NCBI GenBank assembly: GCA_050955105.1
Contig: JBPBQZ010000089.1
Span: 1 to 53,844 of the forward strand
Length of the DNA: 53,844 bases
From: JBPBQZ01 sp050955105
GTDB taxonomy: Bacteria > Pseudomonadota > Gammaproteobacteria > Burkholderiales > Burkholderiaceae
Direction of reading: 5' to 3'
Made by a program: the position numbers and the translations under genes. Below, in pieces: positions 25,817-34,725 of the stretch. How positions within the stretch are numbered: the stretch's first letter is position 1; every line of letters starts with the position of its first letter. The notes beneath the pieces are model-generated. The model ran no database searches and was not told the origin of the DNA. It was given only the letters and a program-made list of their open reading frames with translations.

Positions 25817-27366
25817 CAATTCACCCGTCTTTTGAAATACGCAAACTTGAAGCCCATCAGCCACAGCGTACCAAAATAGATGAAAGCGAATACGATCAGG
25901 CTGGCAAGCAGCAGCGCCATGCGCTTCAATGGTGCGGCACCTAACGCAATCCAGTCGAAGCTTTGATTGAACCACAGCATCACGCCAGCCAGTATCAGAC
26001 AGGCGCCCACCAGTTGCACGAAGAATAACGGCCAGCCCGGTGCGGGACGATAGATGCCGCGTCGCCGCAGCATGAAAAACAGCAATCCGGCATTCACGCA
26101 AGCGCCCAGGCCGATCGACAAGGACAGCCCGACGTGCGCCAGGTAAGGCACGAATACATAGTTGCTCAACTGCGTGACGACCAGCACCGCGATAGCGATC
26201 TTTACCGGCGTCTTGATGTCTTGTTTGGCATAGAAACCGGGCGCCAGAATTTTGATCAGGATCAAGCCGAGCAAACCTACGCCATAAGCGGTCAGCGCAT
26301 GCGAAACCATGGTTACGTCGAGTGCGTTGAAGCGTCCATAGTTATAGAGCGTCGCCGTCAGCGGTTGCGCAAACAGGAACAGCCCGAGCGCGCTGGGAAT
26401 CGCCAGCAGGAAGGTCAGGCGCAGGCCCCAGTCGAGCAAGGCCGTATACTCGGCCGGATCGGCGTCGGAATGCGCCTTCGACAAACTCGGCAACAGGATG
26501 GTGCCCAGCGCGATGCCCAGCAGCGCCGTTGGAAACTCCATTAGCCGATCGGCATAGGCGAGCCACGAGACGCTGCCAGGTGCCAGCCGCGACGCGATGT
26601 TGGTGTTGACGATCAGGCTGAGCTGCGACACCGACACGGCGAAGGTGGCGGGCAGCATCTTCATCAAAACACGTTTCACGCCTTCGTGCGCCAGCGCCTT
26701 GAATGGATTCAGGCCGATGCGCGGCAAGATGCCGTAGCGGCGCAGTGCCGGCACCTGAATGGCGAGTTGCAGGACACCGCCGGCGATCACCGCATACGCC
26801 ATTGCATAGATCGGGTGTGCCAGACGCGGCGCCACGAAAATTGACGCAACGATGAAGCTCACATTCAGCAACACCGGCGCGAACGCCGGCAACGAGAAGT
26901 TTTTATAGGTATTGAGCACGCCCGACGCCAATGACGTCAGGGAAATCAAGGCGATATAGGGAAACATCACCCGCGTCATGAATACCGCTGCGTTGAAGAT
27001 GTCACCTTCGTTGCGAAAGCCCGTGGCCACTGCCAGCACCACCGCGCTCGCACCTAATATGCCGCACACCGATAGCAGCGCCAGCGACCAGGCCAGCACC
27101 GTGGCGGTGGCGTTCACAAGCGCTTGCGTTGCCTCATGCCCGCGGCGGTTCTTGAACTCGGCCAGAATCGGCACGAAGGCTTGCGAAAACGCGCCCTCGG
27201 CCGACAGCCGGCGCAGCAGGTTCGGGATGCGGAAAGCGACGTTGAAGGCGTCGGTATAAGGACTGGCGCCGAAGGCACGCGCGATCAGTGTCTCGCGCGC
27301 CAGGCCGGTGATACGCGAGAGCAGCGTGAAGCTGCTGACGGCAAGAAGGGCTCTGAGCAAATTCAT
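25816..27366 (-). CDS. murJ: Lipid II flippase MurJ
   Basis: A 516-residue polytopic inner-membrane protein of the MOP superfamily. ATG at 27366 begins MNLLRALLAVSSFTLLSRITG. MurJ hallmarks are the N-terminal ETLIARAFGAS and DAFNVAFRIPNLLRRL, then EGAFSQAFVP, with about 14 hydrophobic segments to the end. It flips lipid-linked peptidoglycan precursors across the inner membrane and is essential in most Gram-negatives. A perfect TATAAT hexamer lies 8 bases before the ATG, which leaves a leader of only about 2 bases, and no Shine-Dalgarno sequence is visible. It diverges from rpsT and continues into sirB1. Confidence 0.95.
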   Translation of the reverse strand: MNLLRALLAVSSFTLLSRITGLARETLIARAFGASPYTDAFNVAFRIPNLLRRLSAEGAFSQAFVPILAEFKNRRGHEATQALVNATATVLAWSLALLSVCGILGASAVVLAVATGFRNEGDIFNAAVFMTRVMFPYIALISLTSLASGVLNTYKNFSLPAFAPVLLNVSFIVASIFVAPRLAHPIYAMAYAVIAGGVLQLAIQVPALRRYGILPRIGLNPFKALAHEGVKRVLMKMLPATFAVSVSQLSLIVNTNIASRLAPGSVSWLAYADRLMEFPTALLGIALGTILLPSLSKAHSDADPAEYTALLDWGLRLTFLLAIPSALGLFLFAQPLTATLYNYGRFNALDVTMVSHALTAYGVGLLGLILIKILAPGFYAKQDIKTPVKIAIAVLVVTQLSNYVFVPYLAHVGLSLSIGLGACVNAGLLFFMLRRRGIYRPAPGWPLFFVQLVGACLILAGVMLWFNQSFDWIALGAAPLKRMALLLASLIVFAFIYFGTLWLMGFKFAYFKRRVN

Positions 27367-27374
27367 GTTGCGGG

Positions 27375-27380
27375 ATTATA
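27375..27380 (-). promoter_or_regulatory. -10 element just upstream of murJ
   Basis: TATAAT on the minus strand (27380-27375) is a perfect -10 hexamer. With usual spacing transcription would start near 27368, two bases before the ATG. The expected -35 region has no good TTGACA match, so the promoter call rests on the -10 only. Confidence 0.5.
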
Positions 27381-27425
27381 CGGAAGCTCGCGGCCCTTCT
27401 CATTCGCACGATGGCTATTTTGCGT

Positions 27426-27455
27426 TTGTCATGCGGTGAGGAATTCGCATATAAT
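27426..27455 (+). promoter_or_regulatory. Sigma-70 promoter of rpsT
   Basis: TTGTCA (27426-27431, 5/6) and TATAAT (27450-27455, 6/6) are 18 bases apart. Predicted start is near 27462, giving a leader of about 218 bases before rpsT. The 313-base murJ-rpsT gap otherwise holds this long leader, in which ribosomal protein S20 autoregulation could act; no clear structure was resolved by eye. Confidence 0.75.
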
Positions 27456-27679
27456 CGCCGGTTCCAGGCAATTCCGGTGCAGATCGTTAGCGACTTGGCT
27501 CAATGCTTAGTCATTGTGGTCGATGCGTGCGGTCGACGGCTTCGCGGCCTTGTTGGTGGTTCGCCGCGAAGTACCGCGAGGGCTCGCAGCCCGCTTGCCG
27601 CACTTCCGCGCCTCTGGCGCAGCTTCTCCCCGAACACTCGTGAAACCGCACACCGCGGCTTCAGGACAAGGAAATGTAA

Positions 27680-27970
27680 ATGGCGAATTCCGCCCAAGCT
27701 CGCAAGCGTGCCCGTCAGGCCGCCAAAGCCAACTCGCACAATTCGGCGCTGCGCTCGAAGTACCGTACGGCCGTCAAGGCGGTCCGCAAGGCCATCGACG
27801 CTGGCGATGCCGCTCGCGCCGCCGAGTTGTTCCGTCAGTCGTCGAAGACGATCGACATCATTGCCGACAAGAACATCGTTCACAAGAACAAGGCGGCGCG
27901 CCATAAAAGCCGTCTGGCCGCTGCATTGAAGAGCCTGGCTACCGCAGCGCCAGCCGCCGCCGCTCAGTAA
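27680..27970 (+). CDS. rpsT: 30S ribosomal protein S20
   Basis: A 96-residue basic protein, slightly longer than the usual 87-92. ATG 27680 has AAGGA about 8 bases upstream. It begins MANSAQARKRARQAAKANSHN and carries the conserved SALRSKYRTAVKAV and HKNKAARHKSRL segments (split here from the helices between them). The extra residues are an Ala/Pro-rich tail (ATAAPAAAAQ). S20 binds 16S rRNA early in 30S assembly. It is transcribed alone from a strong promoter and is followed by a hairpin. Confidence 0.97.
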   Translation: MANSAQARKRARQAAKANSHNSALRSKYRTAVKAVRKAIDAGDAARAAELFRQSSKTIDIIADKNIVHKNKAARHKSRLAAALKSLATAAPAAAAQ

Positions 27971-28047
27971 GTCGGTTTTTCGGTTGCCCCGGCGTGGCCA
28001 TGCCACGCAAGCGGCGGGCGATCGAATCCTGTCGGACCCATGCTAAC

Positions 28048-28072
28048 GCGTCACAGGCTTAGGCCGTGACGC
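28048..28072. terminator. Bulged hairpin between convergent rpsT and the DUF3579 gene
   Basis: GCGTCAC (28048-28054) and GTGACGC (28066-28072) pair perfectly, and inner GGC/GCC extends the stem to 10 bp with one bulged A and a TTAG loop. It lies 78 bases after rpsT and 81 bases after the opposing stop. A smaller stem GCGTGGC/GCCACGC is at 27992-28008. T-runs are poor, so termination is probable but not certain. Confidence 0.5.
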
Positions 28073-28152
28073 TGTTTGGCTATGCCCCGCGAGATGCGAA
28101 GGCTTTGCTTGCTTGATTTAGAGCGGGTTCCGGCACGCCTGACGGCGGCAGT

Positions 28153-28464
28153 TCAATCGTGTTCAGGCAGCGAACAGGCTTCCGTCACTTGTAGTTCGTT
28201 GTCGCGCGCGAAGCCCATTACGAAGTCGAAGGCCATTGGCGCCAGGTCGCGCAGGCGCTCGTCGACCACGACGCTTTTCACGCCGTTGATCAACGTCGGA
28301 CGCACATAAAGCGAGTACTTCAAGCGGGCGTTCATGCCACTGGCGCCGGGCCCGAAGCAGGCCATCACGCCACACAAACGCTCGGACCAATCGCTCGGAC
28401 GGAACGTCTTGCCTTGCAGCGTAGTGCCTTGAATGAAGTATTCGCGACGGGACTGTTGAACCAT
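28153..28464 (-). CDS. DUF3579 family protein
   Basis: A 103-residue cytosolic protein of a betaproteobacterial family of unknown function. The start at 28464 begins MVQQSRREYFIQG. Conserved blocks are TLQGKTFRPSDWSERLCGVM (Trp and Cys invariant as I recall), SLYVRPTLINGVKSVVVD and DLAPMAFDFVMGFARDN. A minus-strand TATAAT (28515-28510) gives a likely transcription start near 28503 and a 39-base leader. It lies between rpsT and argF, as in other Burkholderiaceae. Confidence 0.82.
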   Translation of the reverse strand: MVQQSRREYFIQGTTLQGKTFRPSDWSERLCGVMACFGPGASGMNARLKYSLYVRPTLINGVKSVVVDERLRDLAPMAFDFVMGFARDNELQVTEACSLPEHD

Positions 28465-28689
28465 TGGACACCTATAGGCCGCCTGATCTGCACCGAAGGC
28501 CGAGACGGAATTATAACCGAGCGCCCGTAGCGGCCACGGTTTTTTGCTGCGTCGCAGCGAGACACCAACCCCGGCCCGTGCCAGCCGCGCGACTCGTCAA
28601 ATCAATAAATTTCCTTTAAGCTTAGCGGCTTACGTTTACCTGCGGCACTCTCCCTGTTTCCCGGACACGGAGCGGCCCCGCGTTTTTTC

Positions 28690-29619
28690 ATGTCAAGCAA
28701 ACCCGTCCGCCACTACCTGCGCTTTAGCGACTTGTCTCGCGAAGAATACGATTACGTTCTCGAACGCGCAGGCATCCTCAAGCACAAGTTCAAGCACTAC
28801 GAAACCTACAACCCGCTGCACGACCGCACGCTGGCGATGATATTCGAGAAGAATTCAACGCGCACCCGGCTGTCCTTCGAAGCCGGCATCCATCAGTTGG
28901 GCGGCCATGCCGTCTTCATGAGCACGCGCGATACCCAACTGGGACGCGGCGAGCCGATCGAAGATGCCGCGCAAGTCATTTCGCGCATGGTCGACATCAT
29001 CATGATTCGCACCTTCGGCCAGCACATCGTCGAACTCTTTGCCAGCCAGTCACGCGTGCCGGTCATCAATGGCCTCACCAACGAATATCACCCGTGCCAG
29101 GTAATGGCCGATGTGTTTACCTTCCAGGAACATCGAGGCCCGATTCAAGGCCGCTGCGTGGCCTGGATTGGCGACGCCAACAATATGGCGTACACCTGGA
29201 TCGAAGCGGCACAGATTCTCGGGTTCGAGCTGCGCATTTCGACGCCGCCCGGCTATCGACTCGACCCGGCACTGGTGCCGGCCGGTGCCGAGCATGCTTA
29301 CCGGGTCATCGACGATCCGCTGGAGGCCTGTCGCGGTGCCGACCTCGTGACCACCGACGTCTGGACCAGCATGGGCTTCGAAGCCGAAAACGAAGCGCGC
29401 AAGCAGGCCTTCGCCAACTACATCGTCGATGAGCGGCTGATGAGTGCCGCGGCGCCGTCGGCGCTGTTCATGCACTGCCTGCCCGCGCACCGCGGCGAAG
29501 AAGTCAGCGCGGCGGTCATCGATGGTCCGCAGAGCGTAGTGTGGGACGAAGCCGAGAATCGGCTGCACGTGCAGAAAGCGTTGATGGAGTTCCTGCTGCT
29601 CGGCCGTCTTTCCAGCTGA
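28690..29619 (+). CDS. argF: Ornithine carbamoyltransferase
   Basis: A 309-residue cytosolic enzyme. ATG 28690 gives the normal start SSKPVRHYLRFSDLS, although no clear ribosome site precedes it. The carbamoyl-phosphate loop STRTR is near residue 57, HPCQ in EYHPCQVMAD and the catalytic HCLPAHRGEEV motif (ornithine side) are intact, and DVWTSMGFE is present. It converts ornithine and carbamoyl phosphate to citrulline; the next gene, argG, uses citrulline, so two successive arginine-synthesis steps are encoded together. A hairpin separates the two genes, so they may also be transcribed independently. Confidence 0.96.
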   Translation: MSSKPVRHYLRFSDLSREEYDYVLERAGILKHKFKHYETYNPLHDRTLAMIFEKNSTRTRLSFEAGIHQLGGHAVFMSTRDTQLGRGEPIEDAAQVISRMVDIIMIRTFGQHIVELFASQSRVPVINGLTNEYHPCQVMADVFTFQEHRGPIQGRCVAWIGDANNMAYTWIEAAQILGFELRISTPPGYRLDPALVPAGAEHAYRVIDDPLEACRGADLVTTDVWTSMGFEAENEARKQAFANYIVDERLMSAAAPSALFMHCLPAHRGEEVSAAVIDGPQSVVWDEAENRLHVQKALMEFLLLGRLSS

Positions 29620-29666
29620 ATGCGCGCTGATCCGCGCGTCCGACGTCCCCGTCAAAATTCGTGAGC

Positions 29667-29688
29667 GCCGTCCGATTTTTCGGGCGGC
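29667..29688 (+). other. Hairpin in the argF-argG gap
   Basis: GCCGTCCGA (29667-29675) pairs with TCGGGCGGC (29680-29688), with one G-T wobble and a TTTT loop. It is 48 bases after argF and 85 before argG. With no T-run after it, it may partly terminate argF transcription or stabilise its 3' end. Confidence 0.4.
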
Positions 29689-29772
29689 ATGTCCGTTTCG
29701 CTGGCAAAAAATGCCAAAATGGCAGCTTAGCCGTTTCTCTGGCGCCGCCAAAATCCCAGTCAAGAGTTCACT

Positions 29773-31002
<1,230 letters not shown>

Positions 31003-31010
31003 CCAGTAGG

Positions 31011-31033
31011 GCAGCGGGCAGGCAGCCCGCTGC
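31011..31033. terminator. Hairpin between argG and the toxin gene
   Basis: GCAGCGGGC (31011-31019) pairs perfectly with GCCCGCTGC (31025-31033) around AGGCA, directly between the convergent argG and relE-type stops (31002 and 31036). It fits a shared bidirectional terminator, though T-runs are missing on both sides. Confidence 0.5.
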
Positions 31034-31035
31034 TG

Positions 31036-31320
31036 TCAATGGCGGGTGGCAGACGCTTCGTACACGGCACAAGCCGCACGCTTGCCCACCGCCAGGACCA
31101 GTACGACCAACTGATCATCGACAACCTCGTAGACCAGCCGAAAGCCACTGGCGCGCAGCTTGATCTTGTAGGTATTGGGCGCCCCTCGAAGGCGGTCCTT
31201 CGGCACCTCGGGAAACTCGATGCGTTCTTTCAGTTTGCGCTGGAACTGGTCCCGGATTGGTGCGTCAAGCCTTTCCCATTCTTTCAGCGCTTGCAGGTTG
31301 AAGCGGAGCTTGTAAGTCAT
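31036..31320 (-). CDS. RelE/ParE-family toxin (mRNA interferase-type)
   Basis: A 94-residue basic protein. ATG at 31320 begins MTYKLRFNLQALKEWERLD. The RelE pattern is clear: RDQFQRKLKERIEFP, then YKIKLRASGFRLVYEVVDDQ (the beta strands with the catalytic basic/Tyr residues), and the C-terminal VGKRAACAVYEAS (Arg and Tyr used by RelE). In the RelE group the toxin cuts mRNA in the ribosomal A site; ParE members act on gyrase, and the KLR-RLVY pattern here favours RelE. Its start lies inside the antitoxin gene (56-base overlap), so the pair is co-translated. It is an accessory module placed between argG and murB. Confidence 0.88.
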   Translation of the reverse strand: MTYKLRFNLQALKEWERLDAPIRDQFQRKLKERIEFPEVPKDRLRGAPNTYKIKLRASGFRLVYEVVDDQLVVLVLAVGKRAACAVYEASATRH

Positions 31321-31552
31321 TGATGTCTACTGCAACAGAGGCTTCCTCGCGGCGCTCCTGCACCAATGCCAGCAGCTCCGCATCATCGAGGCGATCCATC
31401 ATTTTTCTCCAGACGGCCGGCGACACGATATAGCCGGCAACGCGGTTGCGGTTAAGTACTGCGATCGGTTTGATCGCGCGCTCGATGGTTCGAGCCGGAT
31501 TAGTCTTTAGTTCACTCATGCCGACCGTAGTGCCGGCCAGGATCCGTTCCAT
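31265..31552 (-). CDS. RelB/Phd-YefM-type antitoxin
   Basis: A 95-residue protein from ATG 31552, with a GAGAGGGCGAGAA purine tract just upstream. The Phd/YefM-like DNA-binding part reads VGMSELKTNPARTIERA, then IAVLNRNRVAGYIVSPAVW; the tail LDDAELLALVQERREE is the toxin-wrapping helix. Relatives usually end near the DINDL segment, but here the frame continues about 15 residues further (to ERMGKA), inside the toxin gene. This may be a lost stop codon by a small indel, or a natural long form. A minus-strand TATACT at 31619-31614 is a candidate -10; the -35 is weak. The 249 bases upstream hold no other gene and are AT-richer, as for autoregulated TA promoters. Confidence 0.82.
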   Translation of the reverse strand: MERILAGTTVGMSELKTNPARTIERAIKPIAVLNRNRVAGYIVSPAVWRKMMDRLDDAELLALVQERREEASVAVDINDLQAPLQPASAERMGKA

Positions 31553-31801
31553 TTCTCGCCCTCTCGGTGTTTCGACGCCGCCGTGCGCTTGCCTATGGCG
31601 GCTCAGTCCGAAAAGTATATAGCAAATCGTTCTTTTAACTGTGCTGTTTATCGTGCGATTAAGAGCATTCTGAGACGGACCATTCAAGCATTGAAATTTG
31701 CGCAGCGGGGTGCCTGACGAGCACTGGCGTGGCGGGATCAAAGGAAAGTGCGCCAGCGCAAGAACGGCTTGAAAGCGGCAACGGGGCGCCATCGAGTGAC
31801 G

Positions 31802-32815
31802 TTAAACGACGACCGGTTCCATTTCCAGCAACACACCATAGCGCTTGAAAACGTCGTCAGCGATCGCACGGCCGAGGGCCAACACCTGTGAACCCGTCGC
31901 GCCCCCATGATTCACCAGGACCAGGGCTTGCTCCTCGTGTACCCCGGCCGCGCCGATCGTACGGCCCTTCCAGCCACAGCGATCGATCAGCCAGCCAGCC
32001 GCCAGCTTGTAGCGACCGTCGGCCGTCGGATAGCCGACCAGCCCGGCTTCCCGTTCGCGCAGCGCAGCGAATGCCAAGGCATCGACCAGCGGATTTTTAA
32101 AGAAGCTGCCCGCATTGCCAATCAATAGCGGATCAGGCAGCTTGCGTTGCCGGATAGCCACTACCGCGTTGAATATGTCGCGCGGAGTCGGTGTAACGCC
32201 AGGCGCCATCGAACGCGCCAATTCGGCGTAGTCAAGCACCGGCTGCCAGGGTTTCGGCAGCCGGAAACTTACCGCTGTGATGAAGAAGTGTCCGCGCCCC
32301 GCCTGCTTGAAGAAGCTGTCGCGATAGCCAAGCCGGCATTCGGCCGTGCTGAATTGCACGCCTTGCCCCGTCTCGCAATCGATGGCGCGCACCGCATGCA
32401 GCCGCTCGGAGATCTCCAGCCCATAGGCGCCGATATTCTGTATCGGCGCGGCCCCGACCGTGCCCGGAATGAGCGCAAGATTTTCGAGGCCAGGGCGCCC
32501 CTGGCTCAAGGACCAGTCGACGAATTCGTGCCAATTTTCACCCGCCGCCGCTTCGATATACCAAGCGTGCTCATCCTCGCCGATCAGGCGCCGACCGCGC
32601 AGCGCAACGATCAGTGCGACGCCATCGAAGTCGCGGCTCAGCACGAGATTGCTGCCCCCGCCGATCACCAGTCGCTCCAAGCCATCAAGCGCCGGATCTT
32701 GCAAGGCGCCCAACAAGGTCGCTTCGCTGTCGATGAAGCGCCCGAAACGGGCGCGCGTATCGAAACCGAAGGTGTTGTGACGCAGCAGCGAATAGTCGGT
32801 GAGCAAAGAGGCCAT
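31802..32815 (-). CDS. murB: UDP-N-acetylenolpyruvoylglucosamine reductase
   Basis: A 337-residue type I MurB (E. coli 342). The start at 32815 gives MASLLTDYSLLRHNTFGFD, the usual beginning; a GTG at 32863 would add 16 Arg-rich residues and has no better ribosome site. The FAD-binding part shows GGGSNLVLSRDFDG and PGLENLALIPGTVGAAPIQNIGAYG. Catalytic residues occur in ECRLGYRDSFFK (Arg) and GNAGSFFKNP (Ser), with Glu in the C-terminal LEMEPVVV. It makes UDP-MurNAc in peptidoglycan synthesis in the cytosol, using NADPH. It diverges from yajQ. Confidence 0.95.
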   Translation of the reverse strand: MASLLTDYSLLRHNTFGFDTRARFGRFIDSEATLLGALQDPALDGLERLVIGGGSNLVLSRDFDGVALIVALRGRRLIGEDEHAWYIEAAAGENWHEFVDWSLSQGRPGLENLALIPGTVGAAPIQNIGAYGLEISERLHAVRAIDCETGQGVQFSTAECRLGYRDSFFKQAGRGHFFITAVSFRLPKPWQPVLDYAELARSMAPGVTPTPRDIFNAVVAIRQRKLPDPLLIGNAGSFFKNPLVDALAFAALREREAGLVGYPTADGRYKLAAGWLIDRCGWKGRTIGAAGVHEEQALVLVNHGGATGSQVLALGRAIADDVFKRYGVLLEMEPVVV

Positions 32816-32976
32816 CGAACGAGAGAGATGCGCGGCCGGCCGCCGCCGCAACAGCACCGTCACGGGCTGTTCAAACGAGCGGACAACGGTAGAATGAATG
32901 TCCGCCCGTGATTATATCGAGTCCATCGAGCCGCCCGGCCGAGCCGACGGAATATGAATGGACACAAGGAGTTGCA

Positions 32977-33462
32977 ATGCCATCGTTCGACGTCGTTTCC
33001 GAAGCCAATATGATCGAGGTCAAGAACGCCATCGATCAGTCGAATAAAGAAATTTCCACACGCTTCGATTTCAAGGGATCCGATTCGCGTGTCGAGCAAA
33101 AAGAGCGGGAGTTGACGGTCTACGCCGACGACGATTTCAAGCTGGGCCAGGCCAAGGACGTGCTATTGGCCAAGCTGGCCAAGCGCAATGTCGACGTGCG
33201 TTTTCTCGACTACGGCAAGATCGAGAAAATCGGCGGCGAGAAGGTCAAGCAGGTTGTAACCGTCAAGAAGGGTGTCACCGGCGACCTGGCCAAGAAAATC
33301 GTCAAAATGGTCAAGGACAGCAAGATCAAGGTGCAAGCCAGCATCCAGGGCGATGCCGTCCGCATCGCCGGCGCCAAGCGCGACGATCTGCAGGCAGCGA
33401 TCGCGCTGCTGAAGAAAGACGTAACCGATACGCCGCTCGACTTCAACAACTTCCGCGATTGA
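32977..33462 (+). CDS. yajQ: YajQ-family nucleotide-binding protein
   Basis: A 161-residue cytosolic protein of the standard family size. ATG 32977 has AAGGAG 7-8 bases upstream. It begins MPSFDVVSEANMIEVKNAID and ends LDFNNFRD, both family signatures. Two ferredoxin-like halves are visible: STRFDFKGSDSRVEQKE, then KIVKMVKDSKIKVQASIQGD. YajQ members bind nucleotides, and in Xanthomonas one acts as a cyclic di-GMP effector. A TAGAAT hexamer at 32890-32895 may be the -10 of its promoter, without a good -35. It converges on plsY. Confidence 0.95.
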   Translation: MPSFDVVSEANMIEVKNAIDQSNKEISTRFDFKGSDSRVEQKERELTVYADDDFKLGQAKDVLLAKLAKRNVDVRFLDYGKIEKIGGEKVKQVVTVKKGVTGDLAKKIVKMVKDSKIKVQASIQGDAVRIAGAKRDDLQAAIALLKKDVTDTPLDFNNFRD

Positions 33463-33548
33463 CGATCGGCGTTCGACGCTGTGCTGGCGGCCGCGAGCCG
33501 TGCTCGGCCGGCGTCAACATCAACGCCAACTGGCACCGCCACCAACAC

Positions 33549-34202
33549 CTAAGACCGCTTTGAACCGAGTCGACTTTCGGTGCCCGCGATCAGCTTGCGC
33601 ACATTGCCGAGATGACGCCAGATCAGCAGAATGCTCATCACCAGAATCGCCGGCGCGATCGGGTTCGGCCCGAACATGAAGACATCGAACAAGGGCGCGA
33701 ACACGGCAGCGGCAATCGCCGCCAACGATGAATAGCGGAAGAAAAACGCCACGATCAGCCAGGTCGCCAGCGTTGCCAGCCCCAGAATCGGATTGATCGC
33801 CAACAGCACTCCGGCAGCGGTCGCCACGCCCTTGCCGCCCTTGAAGCGGAAAAACACCGGGAACAAGTGCCCGACGAAAACCGCCACGGCGGCCACTGCC
33901 ACCGCCTCGTCGTCCAAGCCGTAGCGCCGCGCGAGCACACGCGTCAACCACACCGCCAGCCAGCCTTTGAACGCATCGCCCAACAGCGTCAGCAGCGCCG
34001 CCGCCTTGTTGCCGGAACGCAGCACATTGGTCGCACCGGGATTTTTCGAGCCGTAGGTGCGAGGATCGCTCAAGCCCATCAGGCCGCTGACAATCACCGC
34101 GAAAGAGACCGAGCCGATCAAATAGGCGCAGATCGCGACGACGACGTTTGCGGTGCCCTGGTTGATGCCGAGCGAGATTGCGGGAGTCATTGCGGGGGTC
34201 AT
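33549..34202 (-). CDS. plsY: Glycerol-3-phosphate acyltransferase PlsY
   Basis: A 217-residue inner-membrane protein with about five to seven hydrophobic segments. Two starts (34202, 34190) are possible; 34202 has AGGA-like purines upstream. The three PlsY loops are present: YLIGSVSFAV, the GSKNPGATNVLRSG motif, and FPVFFRFKGGKGVATAAG. It transfers the acyl group from acyl-phosphate (made by PlsX) to glycerol-3-phosphate, the first step of phospholipid synthesis. It precedes nothing on its strand before yajQ, and follows ybaK by 13 bases, so it is probably in the same transcript as ybaK. Confidence 0.94.
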   Translation of the reverse strand: MTPAMTPAISLGINQGTANVVVAICAYLIGSVSFAVIVSGLMGLSDPRTYGSKNPGATNVLRSGNKAAALLTLLGDAFKGWLAVWLTRVLARRYGLDDEAVAVAAVAVFVGHLFPVFFRFKGGKGVATAAGVLLAINPILGLATLATWLIVAFFFRYSSLAAIAAAVFAPLFDVFMFGPNPIAPAILVMSILLIWRHLGNVRKLIAGTESRLGSKRS

Positions 34203-34215
34203 TCCGTGTGTCCTG

Positions 34216-34707
34216 TTAAGCCGCGCAGCTTACCGGTTTTGCCGCCAGCAGGCGAGTCAGCATGGCCGGCTCGAGGCTGAGCAGATAACCGCGCCGGCCG
34301 CCGTTCAAATAGACCGAAGCGAGCGGCAAGATGCTGGATTCGACGTAGACCGGCAGCCGCTTGCGCAGACCGAAAGGCGACGTGCCGCCGACCAAATAAC
34401 CGGAATGGCGATGCGCGACCTCGGGCTCGCAGGGCGCCACGCGCTTCACGCCGATTTCGCGCGCCAGGTTCTTGGTCGAGACCTTGCAGTCGCCATGCAT
34501 CAGCACGATCAGCGGATTGCCGCGCTCGTCTTCCATCACTAGCGTCTTGATCACCATATGTTCGTCGACCGCTAGCTGTCGCGCCGATTCAGCGGTGCCG
34601 CCATGGTCCACGTAGTCGTAGACGTGCTCGCCGAAGGGCACGCCTTGTTCGCGTAGGTAGCGCGTGGCCGGCGTTTGGGAGACGTGTGGTTTAGCCATGG
34701 CTGGCAT
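34216..34707 (-). CDS. ybaK: YbaK/EbsC-type Cys-tRNA(Pro) deacylase
   Basis: A 163-residue cytosolic protein. The start 34707 (MPAMAKPHVSQTPATRYL) has GGAG about 10 bases upstream; 34698 is a close alternative. YbaK signatures are HGGTAESARQLAVDEHMVIKTLV (cut here from its ends), LIVLMHGDCKVSTKNLA with the catalytic Lys region, and GYLVGGTSPFGLRKRLPVYV. It hydrolyses Cys-tRNA(Pro) mischarged by prolyl-tRNA synthetase. It overlaps no gene but starts within 20 bases of the xerD stop, suggesting the run queG-ogt-xerD-ybaK-plsY is one transcript. Confidence 0.93.
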   Translation of the reverse strand: MPAMAKPHVSQTPATRYLREQGVPFGEHVYDYVDHGGTAESARQLAVDEHMVIKTLVMEDERGNPLIVLMHGDCKVSTKNLAREIGVKRVAPCEPEVAHRHSGYLVGGTSPFGLRKRLPVYVESSILPLASVYLNGGRRGYLLSLEPAMLTRLLAAKPVSCAA

Positions 34708-34725
34708 TGTAAATGCGCTCCGCAT

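Noticed and set aside
28541..28558. GCTGCG/CGCAGC hairpin with adjacent T-run as a terminator
   Set aside because: The T-run precedes the stem on the plus strand and would be an A-run on the minus strand, so neither orientation gives a terminator; the loop is also only one base.
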